A DNA stretch of 7,292 nucleotides from the NCBI GenBank assembly GCA_963695195.1, contig CAVOGE010000003.1, forward strand, positions 1-7,292, given 5' to 3'. Position numbers and translations under genes: made by a program. The notes beneath the pieces were generated by a model. That model searched no databases and had not been told where the DNA came from. It was given only the letters and a program-made list of their open reading frames with translations. Source of the DNA: CF-167 sp963695195. Lineage in GTDB: Bacteria; Chloroflexota; Limnocylindria; QHBO01. Every line of letters starts with the position of its first letter. Positions within the stretch are counted from its first letter, which is position 1. Shown one piece after another: positions 1 through 4,969 of the stretch.

Positions 1-544
1 CGGCGGCCAGCGGTCGCAGCTCGACGCTGCGTCGTCCCTCCCGCAGCTCGATCCCCGGCGGCAGGACGCGAAAAGCCGCCAGGAGCGCCAGCCGAGCGGA
101 CTCCTGGTCGGGCGCAGCCCGGTAGTGGACGGTCGCCGAGAGGCCCTTGTCGTCGAGTTCGACGCCTGGCGCCCGCGGCACGGCTGTCAAGACCGCTTCC
201 AGGTCCGCCCGCAGGCCGTCCGCCTGGTCAGGTACCTCGGCCAGATCCGATCCCGCCGGCAGCCACTCAAGACCGTGGTTGCCGACGATCAGCACTTCGC
301 GTCCAACCGGGCCGAGGATACGCCGCGCGTCGGAGGCCGATCGACCGGTCACCACGGCCGCCACGGCGAGCTTCCGCCCAAGCGTGCTCAGCAGCTCGCG
401 CGCCCCGTCGACCAGAATGGCCGCGGCTGCCGTGTCCGCGATCTCAGACAGTGTGCCGTCGAGATCGGTCACCATCCCCGCGGGCGCGCTGCGGAGCACC
501 TCACTGGCTCGCTGGATGTGCTGCTCGGCTCGATCAGCTCTCAT
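1..544 (-). CDS. otsB: Trehalose-6-phosphate phosphatase, N-terminal part (cut by left window edge)
   Basis: This gene encodes the HAD-superfamily enzyme that removes phosphate from trehalose 6-phosphate, the last step of the OtsA/OtsB trehalose pathway in the cytoplasm. About 181 residues are visible from the ATG at 544. HAD motif I is TDLDGTLSEI, with the nucleophile D27 and acid/base D29. Motif II is VVTGRS at 64-69. A GNHGLEW segment at 88-94 is typical of the family, followed by DDKGLSATVHYR (131-142) and GRRSVELRP (170-178), matching the family's KGLS..HYR and K..ELRP blocks. The metal-binding GDD motif would lie beyond the left edge and cannot be checked. The start is the first in-frame ATG before the conserved block; a weak AGGGGCG lies upstream. 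It diverges from the receiver-like gene at 773. Identification is firm; completeness is unknown. Confidence 0.9.
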   Translation of the reverse strand, partial: MRADRAEQHIQRASEVLRSAPAGMVTDLDGTLSEIADTAAAAILVDGARELLSTLGRKLAVAAVVTGRSASDARRILGPVGREVLIVGNHGLEWLPAGSDLAEVPDQADGLRADLEAVLTAVPRAPGVELDDKGLSATVHYRAAPDQESARLALLAAFRVLPPGIELREGRRSVELRPLAA

Positions 545-640
545 CGGCCAATTGTGGCGCCCCTGCAACGGTGGTGCGCCGTGAACGGGGTGCCGACACA
601 CCCGGCCCCGCCGCGGAGGCACAGCCCGAGGCGCCATCGG

Positions 641-655
641 CCCGCCAATGGCGGG
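641..655. promoter_or_regulatory. Perfect inverted repeat in the otsB/receiver divergent region
   Basis: CCCGCC-AAT-GGCGGG is a perfect 6-bp inverted repeat with a 3-nt spacer in the 228-bp gap between two divergent genes. It is about 97 bp upstream of the otsB ATG and 118 bp upstream of the receiver-like gene. It could be an operator or a small hairpin. In GC-rich DNA such a short palindrome can arise by chance. No convincing -35/-10 pair was found in this gap. Confidence 0.3.
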
Positions 656-757
656 ACATTCGACACTTCCCCACCTTCTGAGATCGGACGATTCTTGGAG
701 CACGCGGGGGCCTGTCTGGCGGTGCCGCCGGTGCAGCCATCGGGCCTGCCGCAGCGG

Positions 758-764
758 AAGGAGG
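758..764 (+). promoter_or_regulatory. Strong Shine-Dalgarno setting the start of the receiver-like gene
   Basis: AAGGAGG is followed by 8 nt and then ATG at 773. It fixes the start of the receiver-like gene even though the reading frame stays open far upstream, through the otsB antisense region. It is the best Shine-Dalgarno in front of a non-transposon gene here. Confidence 0.75.
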
Positions 765-772
765 CAGCCGAA

Positions 773-1237
773 ATGACGCGCGTGCTTGTCGTCCACCACG
801 ACGTTGACATCGCCGACATCGAGGCCGATGGGCTCCGACGCATGGGCTACGAGGTGGATCAGTGCGCCGGGCCGGCGGGCGGCGGCGAGTGCCCGGTGAT
901 GCGCGGGCTGCCCTGCTGGCAGGTCGACCTGGCCGATGTGCTCGTGTATGACGTCTGGGCGGCCGGCGACGACGGGGCCGAACTCCTCGAAGATATCCGC
1001 AGGCTCTACCCCGACATTCCGGTGGTCATGACGTCCGGCGGTCTCATGCTCAACTGGGAGCAGACGCACGGCGAACACCCTGTGACGCCCGCCAACGGCC
1101 CGCCGAATCCCAGCCTGCTGGCTGCCGCCGTCGAGGCAGCGCTCCGCTCGAGGCAGCGTGACGCCTCGGCACCTGGTGGGAGCTACGAGCGCTCGACGCC
1201 CAGGCGCCCGGCGGCGACCACCGCGCCCCACTGGTAG
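773..1237 (+). CDS. Degenerate response-regulator receiver-domain protein (154 aa)
   Basis: A stand-alone receiver (CheY-like) domain is seen. Beta-1 is RVLVVHHDVD, the phosphoacceptor position is D60 in VLVYDVW, then GAELLEDIRRLYPDIPVVMTSGG with the conserved Thr (T87) after beta-4. Two features are atypical. The acidic pair after beta-1 is H8-H9 followed by D10, and the conserved beta-5 Lys-Pro is not visible, so Mg-dependent phosphorylation may be altered or lost. Between alpha-1 and beta-3 there is a Gly/Pro-rich insert with three cysteines (C31, C40, C48) in CAGPAGGGECP and GLPC. There is no DNA-binding or output domain; the last 35 residues are low-complexity. The start at 773 is fixed by AAGGAGG. 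No histidine kinase is visible nearby. The gene converges on the HNH lipoprotein with a 7-bp gap. The domain call is good; the signalling role is inferred. Confidence 0.75.
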   Translation: MTRVLVVHHDVDIADIEADGLRRMGYEVDQCAGPAGGGECPVMRGLPCWQVDLADVLVYDVWAAGDDGAELLEDIRRLYPDIPVVMTSGGLMLNWEQTHGEHPVTPANGPPNPSLLAAAVEAALRSRQRDASAPGGSYERSTPRRPAATTAPHW

Positions 1238-1244
1238 GAGGCGC

Positions 1245-2231
1245 TTACCCTTCGCAGCCGATCCCGTCGTGATCGCCATCGAATCGGTGAGGGTCTGGCT
1301 CCAGCACGGTGAAGCGGAGATACGCAACGTCCGCGCAGTCCAGGTCTGGCGGTGGCGGAGGGATGCAGACGCCAGGATAGGCAGGGTCGCAGGCTGATGG
1401 CGTGACCGACGCCGACTCGCCAGCGGACGCGTCGGCCTGGGCCCGGATCACCAACCGCCGCGTGGATGCGCACGCCCCTGAGCGCCTCGCGATGGCGTCG
1501 TGCTCGGGCTGATCGACTGTGAGATCCCAACGCACCTTGACGGCAAGCCAGTCGCCAAGGTAGTCGCAGATCGCCTCGGGTCGATCGGGCAGCCAGTCGG
1601 CAGGGTCCATGTCCGACTTGCGGCTGTTCGAGTCCGGCGAGACCACAATCAGCTCCCACCCGGTGCCGAGGTCGTTGGCGAACGCCTCCCGCCGTTGCGG
1701 CGACCAGGTCCACGCACCTGAATCCCACGCCTCGGCCAGGGCGACTACGTGGTCGATGCTCACCTGCGCCGGATCCACGAAGGTCAGCCCGTCATACACA
1801 CTGAACCACGTTCCACCACCGAGCCGGCAGCCAGGGGCGACGCTCACTGGCGTCAGCGACTCGGCGATGAGAACCTCCCAGCGCGTGTTACAGCCGTCAC
1901 CGTCATCGTCAGACCATTGCGGGAAGAGGTCCCGGTCGTAGCCGTCGCGCCGCTCCGGCGCGACCCGCAGCAGAGCCAGGAGTTCCGTCAACCGCAGGGC
2001 GCCGAATCCCATTGAGGGTGACGGGGTAGCCGCCGGGCTCGCGGACCGGGCATGCGTTGAAGACGGTGACGCCGGGTGCGTACCAGTTGGCACCGACACC
2101 GGCCCCGCCGACTCGCTGCCGTCCGGTGAACTGCCCCGCGGGTCGCCACACGCTGCCAGCAGCAACACCACAACGATGAGTGCGGCGATACCCACGACCA
2201 CCGAGGCTGCTTCCGGCATCGCGCGGCGCAC
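1245..2231 (-). CDS. Secreted lipoprotein HNH nuclease (GmrSD/DUF1524-like) with Excalibur motif
   Basis: The 328-aa product starts at GTG 2231, with AGGA 7 nt upstream; ATG 2219 is an alternative. It has an N-terminal hydrophobic segment (11-27) and a lipobox LAAC with C28, so it should be exported and lipid-anchored. A Ser/Pro/Thr-rich linker (about 31-73) leads to the nuclease part: RDLFPQWSDDDGDGCNTRWE (100-119), SIDHVVALAEAWDSGAW (158-174, catalytic H161 after D160), and SPDSNSRKSDMDPADWLP (198-215, with N202 and K205). These are the blocks of the secreted HNH/DUF1524 family common in actinobacteria. The C-terminus has DCADVAYLRF and FDGDHDGIGCEG (317-328), the DxDxDGxxCE calcium-binding Excalibur motif. 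Likely role: extracytoplasmic cleavage of DNA for nutrition, competition or defence. Substrate and host advantage are inferred; the domains are clear. Confidence 0.88.
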   Translation of the reverse strand: MRRAMPEAASVVVGIAALIVVVLLLAACGDPRGSSPDGSESAGPVSVPTGTHPASPSSTHARSASPAATPSPSMGFGALRLTELLALLRVAPERRDGYDRDLFPQWSDDDGDGCNTRWEVLIAESLTPVSVAPGCRLGGGTWFSVYDGLTFVDPAQVSIDHVVALAEAWDSGAWTWSPQRREAFANDLGTGWELIVVSPDSNSRKSDMDPADWLPDRPEAICDYLGDWLAVKVRWDLTVDQPEHDAIARRSGACASTRRLVIRAQADASAGESASVTPSACDPAYPGVCIPPPPPDLDCADVAYLRFTVLEPDPHRFDGDHDGIGCEG

Positions 2232-2237
2232 GGCGCC

Positions 2238-2243
2238 ATCCTA
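2238..2243 (-). promoter_or_regulatory. Candidate -10 box (TAGGAT) for a leaderless or short-leader HNH transcript
   Basis: On the minus strand TAGGAT (TANNNT) lies 6 nt before the GTG at 2231, a spacing typical of leaderless transcripts in actinobacteria and relatives. The same bases contain AGGA, which could instead act as a Shine-Dalgarno; the two readings cannot be separated by eye. No good -35 was found. Confidence 0.3.
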
Positions 2244-2284
2244 GCGCTCGCCGACCGGGAGGGGCCGATTCGTGCTCAGATGTA

Positions 2285-2373
2285 TGGTCGGGGAGAAAGG
2301 ATTCGACCCGGCCCATGCCACTCTCCGGATCGTGCTTCCCCGACACGTCCTCAACGCGTTGGCTGCCTGAGTC
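2285..2373 (-). repeat. Dispersed 89-bp repeat, copy 1 (tRNA-3'-end-like on minus strand)
   Basis: This copy differs from the one at 4874-4962 at 3 of 89 positions. It contains a 7-bp inverted repeat, GTCGGGG (2287-2293) and CCCCGAC (2338-2344), and a 10-bp palindrome CAACGCGTTG (2352-2361). On the minus strand it ends TCGAATCC...CCCCGACCA (2306 to 2285), which looks like the end of a tRNA from T-loop to CCA. It lies in the 209-bp gap between the divergent HNH and beta-rich lipoprotein genes. No coding role is apparent. Confidence 0.85.
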
Positions 2374-2440
2374 AGCCGCGACCGACACATCCCGGGCGCA
2401 GAAGGCGCCGCACCGCCACGCGAGGCAGCAGAATGCCGTC

Positions 2441-3193
2441 GTGCGTCGGGCAATGCTATACGCCGTGCTATTGACTCTTGGGACGGCCGTGGGGAGTTGT
2501 CAGCCCTCAAGCAGTCCCGAGACTGAAACAGCGAGTCCGGAAGCGAGCGGATCCTTGCCGTTGGCAACAGCAGCGAGCCCTTCCGCGTCAGGGGTCGGTA
2601 CTCGGCCACTCGAAGTAGCCATCGTCGAGACCGGCTTCACCGCATTCGCGGAGGGCGGCGGGTGGGAAGGCGGCTTCGCCTCGTTTGCCGTGATCCTTCG
2701 GAACCCCAATCCGGCATGGTCCGCCGAGCTTGTCACGATGCGGGTCGTGTTCCGAGATGGCACAGGGCTCGTGGTCGGCGAGCAGCACCTAGCGATGTGG
2801 TCGATCCCTCCACTGGCAACCACCGCCATTGCGGGAGTAGTACCCGGTGCGAGTGATGCCGCGACGATGTCGGCCAATATCGAGCCGGACAACAGCACCT
2901 ACTGGCGCGCGGCCACCCCTCTCGATCCGGGTGCTGTGCTATTCGACGAAATCACGACCACAGTCGCACCGGACGGGAATCAGTCGACGAAGGGCTTGAT
3001 CCGCTCCGCCCTCGCCCAGGCGTATGAGATCGAGGTGATCGCGGTGTACCGCAACGACGCGGGCACAATCATCGGAGGCCAGTTTGGCAACGCCACCCTG
3101 CCGGCCAGCAGCGATGTTCCTTTCGAAATGACCACACCGGCGCCATTCGACGGCATCGCGGCAGCCGAGCTCTACTGGTTCCCGCTGAACTAG
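2441..3193 (+). CDS. Putative lipoprotein of unknown function with beta-rich domains
   Basis: From GTG 2441 the product is 250 aa; ATG 2453 would give 246 aa. GTG is preferred because it gives the signal peptide a basic n-region (MRRA). A hydrophobic segment (5-18) and the lipobox-like VGSC with C20 suggest a lipoprotein. A Ser/Thr/Pro-rich linker (21-55) follows. The rest has two similar halves: FASFAVILRNPNP...MRVVFRDGTGLVVG (79-113) and LAQAYEIEVIAVYRNDAGTIIGG (191-213). Both resemble the alternating-strand pattern of small Ig-like domains such as FxLYD, where a tail follows D.G..... . I do not recognise a specific family and assign no function. Its stop codon TAG lies inside the CTAG duplicated by the IS481-type insertion, so the protein end is preserved. 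CAGAAT 6 nt before the GTG is a weak -10-like match. Confidence 0.75.
   Translation: MRRAMLYAVLLTLGTAVGSCQPSSSPETETASPEASGSLPLATAASPSASGVGTRPLEVAIVETGFTAFAEGGGWEGGFASFAVILRNPNPAWSAELVTMRVVFRDGTGLVVGEQHLAMWSIPPLATTAIAGVVPGASDAATMSANIEPDNSTYWRAATPLDPGAVLFDEITTTVAPDGNQSTKGLIRSALAQAYEIEVIAVYRNDAGTIIGGQFGNATLPASSDVPFEMTTPAPFDGIAAAELYWFPLN
3190..3193. repeat. Left target-site duplication (CTAG) of the IS
   Basis: CTAG here and CTAG at 4224-4227 flank the element directly, matching the preference of IS481-type transposases for CTAG targets. The palindrome serves as AAC TAG for the plus-strand lipoprotein and ACC TAG for the minus-strand transposase. Confidence 0.85.
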
Positions 3194-4173
3194 GTGTCGT
3201 TCCCATCGACCTTGTTGACGAGGACCGACATCGGGACCTGACCCTTGAGCCCGGCGTGAGGACGGAGGCGATTGTAGGCGTCGAGCCAGCGGGGCAGTGA
3301 CGCCAGGCGCTCGACATTCGAGCGGAACAGTCGGCGGTACGCCCACTCGCGCTGGAGTGTCCCGATGAACCGCTCGGCCTTGCCGTTGGTCTGCGGTCGA
3401 CGGGGGCGGATCCGGACATGCCGGATGTCGCGCTCGGCGAACAGCTCGGCGAGCCCCTGCGAGTGCGTGTAGGTCATGGCGTTGTCGGTCATCACCCGCT
3501 CGACCCGGACACCGTGGTCGGCGAAGAACCCGATCGCATCCGAGACGAAGCGCACGGTGGTCGCGGCCCGTTCGTCGGGATGGACCCCGACGAAGGCCAC
3601 CCGGGTCGCGTCGTCGATCGCGACATGGAGATAGTCGTGGCCGAGGGCGAGGTGGTTGCGAGCTGACGCCCCGTGGATGCGGTGCCCGCCGCCGGGCGGC
3701 ACCCGGCCGAGCTTCTTGACATCGACATGGATGAGTTCGCCCGGTCGTTCCCGGACATAGCGGATGGGCGCGCCGGTCAGCCGATCGGCGTGGGCCAGGC
3801 GGCTCACTCCGTGGCGGCGCAGGACGGCGTACACGGTCGAGCGTGGGTGGTGGAGCAGGGGCCCCAGGCGGTGCGGGCCGACGCGCAGCCGACGTCGAGC
3901 GACGATGATCCGGCGGACCTGGCGGTCGGTCAGCGCCCTCGGCCGGCGGTGGGGTCGCGCCGAACGGTCTTCGAGCCCGGCCGTCCCCTCGGCTCGGTAC
4001 CGGCGCAGCCACTTGTACGCCGTAGCCCGGCTGACACCGAGCATCTCCGCCGCCGTGGCCGGCGACCAGCCCTCGATCAGGACACGCTCGACCAGGAGCC
4101 GTCGGCCGAACGGCGTGAGCCGTACGATGGAGCATGAGAGCCCTCCCTCGGAATGGAGTGTCGACAACCCCAT
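3190..4173 (-). CDS. IS481-family DDE transposase
   Basis: The frame encodes a typical IS481 transposase: LTPFGRRLLVERVLIEGW, a helix-turn-helix (WSPATAAEMLGVSRATAYKW, about 36-55), RYRAEGTAGLEDRSARPH, and an rve integrase core. Catalytic residues are D151 (IHVDVKKLG), D230 (VMTDNAMTY) and E267 (NGKAERFIGTLQREWAYRR), followed by the family ending LDAYNRLRPHAGLKG. From ATG 4173 it is 327 aa, a normal length. The start is uncertain. ATG 4173 has no ribosome-binding site, while ATG 4135 has GGAGG 6 nt upstream but is out of frame with the transposase. Family N-termini usually read M.H.NA.LTP, and the 4135 frame begins MLHRTA, so a small deletion near codon 5 is suspected. The stop TAG is partly outside the IS, in the target CTAG. 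Activity of this copy is therefore doubtful. Confidence 0.88.
   Translation of the reverse strand: MGLSTLHSEGGLSCSIVRLTPFGRRLLVERVLIEGWSPATAAEMLGVSRATAYKWLRRYRAEGTAGLEDRSARPHRRPRALTDRQVRRIIVARRRLRVGPHRLGPLLHHPRSTVYAVLRRHGVSRLAHADRLTGAPIRYVRERPGELIHVDVKKLGRVPPGGGHRIHGASARNHLALGHDYLHVAIDDATRVAFVGVHPDERAATTVRFVSDAIGFFADHGVRVERVMTDNAMTYTHSQGLAELFAERDIRHVRIRPRRPQTNGKAERFIGTLQREWAYRRLFRSNVERLASLPRWLDAYNRLRPHAGLKGQVPMSVLVNKVDGNDT
3195..3219. repeat. IS terminal inverted repeat (transposase 3' side)
   Basis: TGTCGTTCCCA followed by a variable stretch and TTGTTGAC. It matches the reverse complement of 4198-4222 at 21 of 25 positions, with mismatches at repeat positions 12, 13, 14 and 17. It also encodes the last residues of the transposase (KVDGNDT). 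Confidence 0.85.
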
Positions 4174-4192
4174 ACCGAGCACGAGGGCTCTC
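4136..4192 (-). promoter_or_regulatory. 10-bp inverted repeat that could hide the transposase Shine-Dalgarno
   Basis: On the transposase strand GAGAGCCCTC (4192-4183) pairs perfectly with GAGGGCTCTC (4145-4136) around a 37-nt loop. The 3' arm overlaps the GAGGGAGGG ribosome-binding sequence and ends directly before ATG 4135. A transcript entering from outside the IS would carry both arms and could fold. One starting inside, downstream of 4183, would lack the 5' arm. This arrangement is known in other IS families as protection from read-through transcription; here it is inferred. Confidence 0.5.
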
Positions 4193-4196
4193 AATC

Positions 4197-4202
4197 TGTC
4201 AA
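4197..4202 (-). promoter_or_regulatory. Candidate transposase promoter, -35 TTGACA in the terminal repeat
   Basis: A perfect TTGACA on the minus strand overlaps the inner end of the terminal inverted repeat. The best downstream -10 is CGGTAT at 4177-4172 (19-nt spacer), which is poor. If used, transcription would start near 4165, downstream of ATG 4173, making ATG 4135 the original start. Confidence 0.35.
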
Positions 4203-4222
4203 CAACGTGAGTGGGAACGACA
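4198..4222. repeat. IS terminal inverted repeat (transposase 5' side)
   Basis: The reverse strand reads TGTCGTTCCCA...TTGTTGAC, partner of the repeat at 3195-3219. It is followed by one base (4223) and the second CTAG. Confidence 0.85.
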
Positions 4223-4223
4223 G

Positions 4224-4227
4224 CTAG
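4224..4227. repeat. Right target-site duplication (CTAG) of the IS
   Basis: Second copy of CTAG. Removing the IS plus one CTAG rejoins AAC to TAG GGC AGC, restoring the same stop for the lipoprotein gene and an original 31-bp gap to the short repeat at 4259. Confidence 0.85.
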
Positions 4228-4255
4228 GGCAGCCGTGAGCGCCGCATGTTCAGCA

Positions 4256-4294
4256 TCTTGGTCGGGGCGAAAGGATTCGACCCGGCCGATACCA
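4256..4294 (-). repeat. Dispersed repeat, copy 3 (short form, core only)
   Basis: Positions 4256-4290 are identical over 35 bp to 4871-4905. After one mismatch the CCA at 4292-4294 also matches, then the sequence diverges completely. It keeps the tRNA-3'-end-like part (minus strand 4280 to 4259, ending CCCCGACCA) and the core hairpin, but lacks the distal CCCCGAC arm and the CAACGCGTTG palindrome of the long copies. The next ~80 bp are a different sequence of unknown origin. Confidence 0.8.
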
Positions 4295-4346
4295 GGTGCC
4301 AGCTCGTTGTCCCAGAGACCGTGCGGCTGATACTGGCTGGGTAGCT

Positions 4347-4369
4347 TCAACCCTTCCGGCTGAGGTTGA
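4347..4369 (-). other. Small hairpin just downstream of the six-cysteine membrane protein gene
   Basis: TCAACC (4347-4352) and GGTTGA (4364-4369) form a perfect 6-bp stem with an 11-nt loop, starting 6 nt after the minus-strand stop at 4376. There is no following T-run, so it is not a standard Rho-independent terminator. It may stabilise the 3' end or be chance. Confidence 0.3.
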
Positions 4370-4375
4370 CTCCTT

Positions 4376-4786
4376 TCATGGGCTCCCGACAGCAGGCTCG
4401 CAGACCGGATCGTCCCAAGGCCCGGCCATGCAGAGGTACTCCTCTGTCGTGTTGTCGTAGTAGGTGACCCGAAGACGCAGCGCGGAGGCGCCAAACAGCG
4501 GCTGACACGCATCCTCACCGCACCAAGGCCGACCGCGGACGGACGCGACCTCTTCCCCACGGTCGCCCAGGGAGCCGTACAGGGCGTCCAGGAACGGACG
4601 GCATTGCGAACTGGTGACTTCTGTGCATTCGGCCGCATTCCTCGCCATCGGCGGACTGAACCAAACCACCGCGGCCGCGATGGCGGCGAGGACTACGAGA
4701 GCCGCGACGACGAAGGGCCACGGCAGACTAGGCAGCAAACCAGAGCGGCGCGATTTGGCCCCGGTGCTCTGTGGTGCGGTTGCCAC
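4376..4786 (-). CDS. Small single-pass membrane protein with six extracytoplasmic cysteines
   Basis: No known family is recognised. From GTG 4786 the product is 136 aa: a basic N-terminus (KSRR at 11-14), one transmembrane helix (about 24-43, PFVVAALVVLAAIAAAVVWF), then a ~90-residue domain. The charge pattern predicts N-in, C-out. The outer domain has exactly six cysteines (C54, C62, C89, C94, C119, C129), suggesting three disulfides, and the motif RLRVTYYDNTTEEYLCMAGPW. The frame is open upstream to GTG 4855 (159 aa), but those extra residues look non-coding. TAGACT lies 7 nt before GTG 4786, which fits a leaderless transcript. It sits between repeat copies 3 and 2. Its role is unknown; an envelope sensor or inhibitor is only a guess. 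Confidence 0.65.
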   Translation of the reverse strand: MATAPQSTGAKSRRSGLLPSLPWPFVVAALVVLAAIAAAVVWFSPPMARNAAECTEVTSSQCRPFLDALYGSLGDRGEEVASVRGRPWCGEDACQPLFGASALRLRVTYYDNTTEEYLCMAGPWDDPVCEPAVGSP

Positions 4787-4793
4787 AGAACGG

Positions 4794-4799
4794 AGTCTA
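4794..4799 (-). promoter_or_regulatory. Candidate -10 box (TAGACT) for a leaderless transcript
   Basis: On the minus strand TAGACT (TANNNT) is followed by 7 nt and GTG 4786. No Shine-Dalgarno precedes either candidate start of this gene, which favours a leaderless message beginning at the GTG. The evidence is spacing and consensus only. Confidence 0.35.
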
Positions 4800-4873
4800 G
4801 GCCCGCCCAGGACCCAACGCCATTCCGGAGGCGCCGTCAGAACCTGATCGGCCACGGAGTGCGAAGGCCGTCT

Positions 4874-4962
4874 TGGTCGGGGCGAAAGGATTCGACCCGG
4901 CCGATGCCACTGTCCGGATCGTGCTTCCCCGACACGTCCTCAACGCGTTGGCTGCCTGAGTC
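4874..4962 (-). repeat. Dispersed 89-bp repeat, copy 2 (tRNA-3'-end-like on minus strand)
   Basis: This copy is 86/89 identical to 2285-2373, in the same orientation. It has GTCGGGG (4876-4882) and CCCCGAC (4927-4933) as a 7-bp inverted repeat and the palindrome CAACGCGTTG at 4941-4950. A nested imperfect hairpin (4875-4902) pairs GG/CC, CGGG/CCCG and CGA/TCG around AAGGAT. On the minus strand positions 4895 to 4874 read like a tRNA T-loop, acceptor strand and CCA. It starts 7 bp after the stop of the small lipoprotein gene, so it may be transcribed as that operon's 3' end. Confidence 0.85.
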
Positions 4963-4969
4963 GCCCGCC

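Larger units (their letters stand above)
3194..4223 (-). mobile_element. IS481-family insertion sequence, 1030 bp, both ends present
   Basis: The element is bounded by imperfect inverted repeats beginning TGTCGTTCCCA at 3195 and at 4222 (reverse strand), 21 of 25 positions matching. One unmatched base at each end (3194, 4223) separates the repeats from the CTAG duplication. About 1.03 kb with a single transposase reading frame is the usual size for this family. It is inserted at the stop codon of the plus-strand lipoprotein gene and points against it. No passenger gene is present. Confidence 0.9.

Noticed and set aside
125..772. Upstream extension of the receiver-like reading frame to 125
   Set aside because: It is antisense to the clear otsB sequence and reads as Arg/Pro-rich noise. 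A strong Shine-Dalgarno at 758-764 fixes the start at 773.
2285..2373. Complete tRNA or tmRNA gene in the repeat
   Set aside because: Only the T-loop-to-CCA part matches. There is no T-stem 5' strand, anticodon arm or D arm at the right spacing, and no tmRNA tag frame.
2939..4135. 398-aa minus-strand frame from the well-placed ATG 4135
   Set aside because: It overlaps the transposase in another frame, has no recognisable domain and is Arg/Pro-rich. Only its first codons may be relevant, as evidence of a frameshift.
4346..4379. 10-codon frame overlapping the membrane protein stop as ATGA
   Set aside because: It is too short (MKGVNLSRKG) and has no supporting features; the overlap is probably chance.
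4874..4962. Integron attC site
   Set aside because: The GTTGGCT and CAACGCG parts do not satisfy the RYYYAAC/GTTRRRY core sites in the right arrangement.
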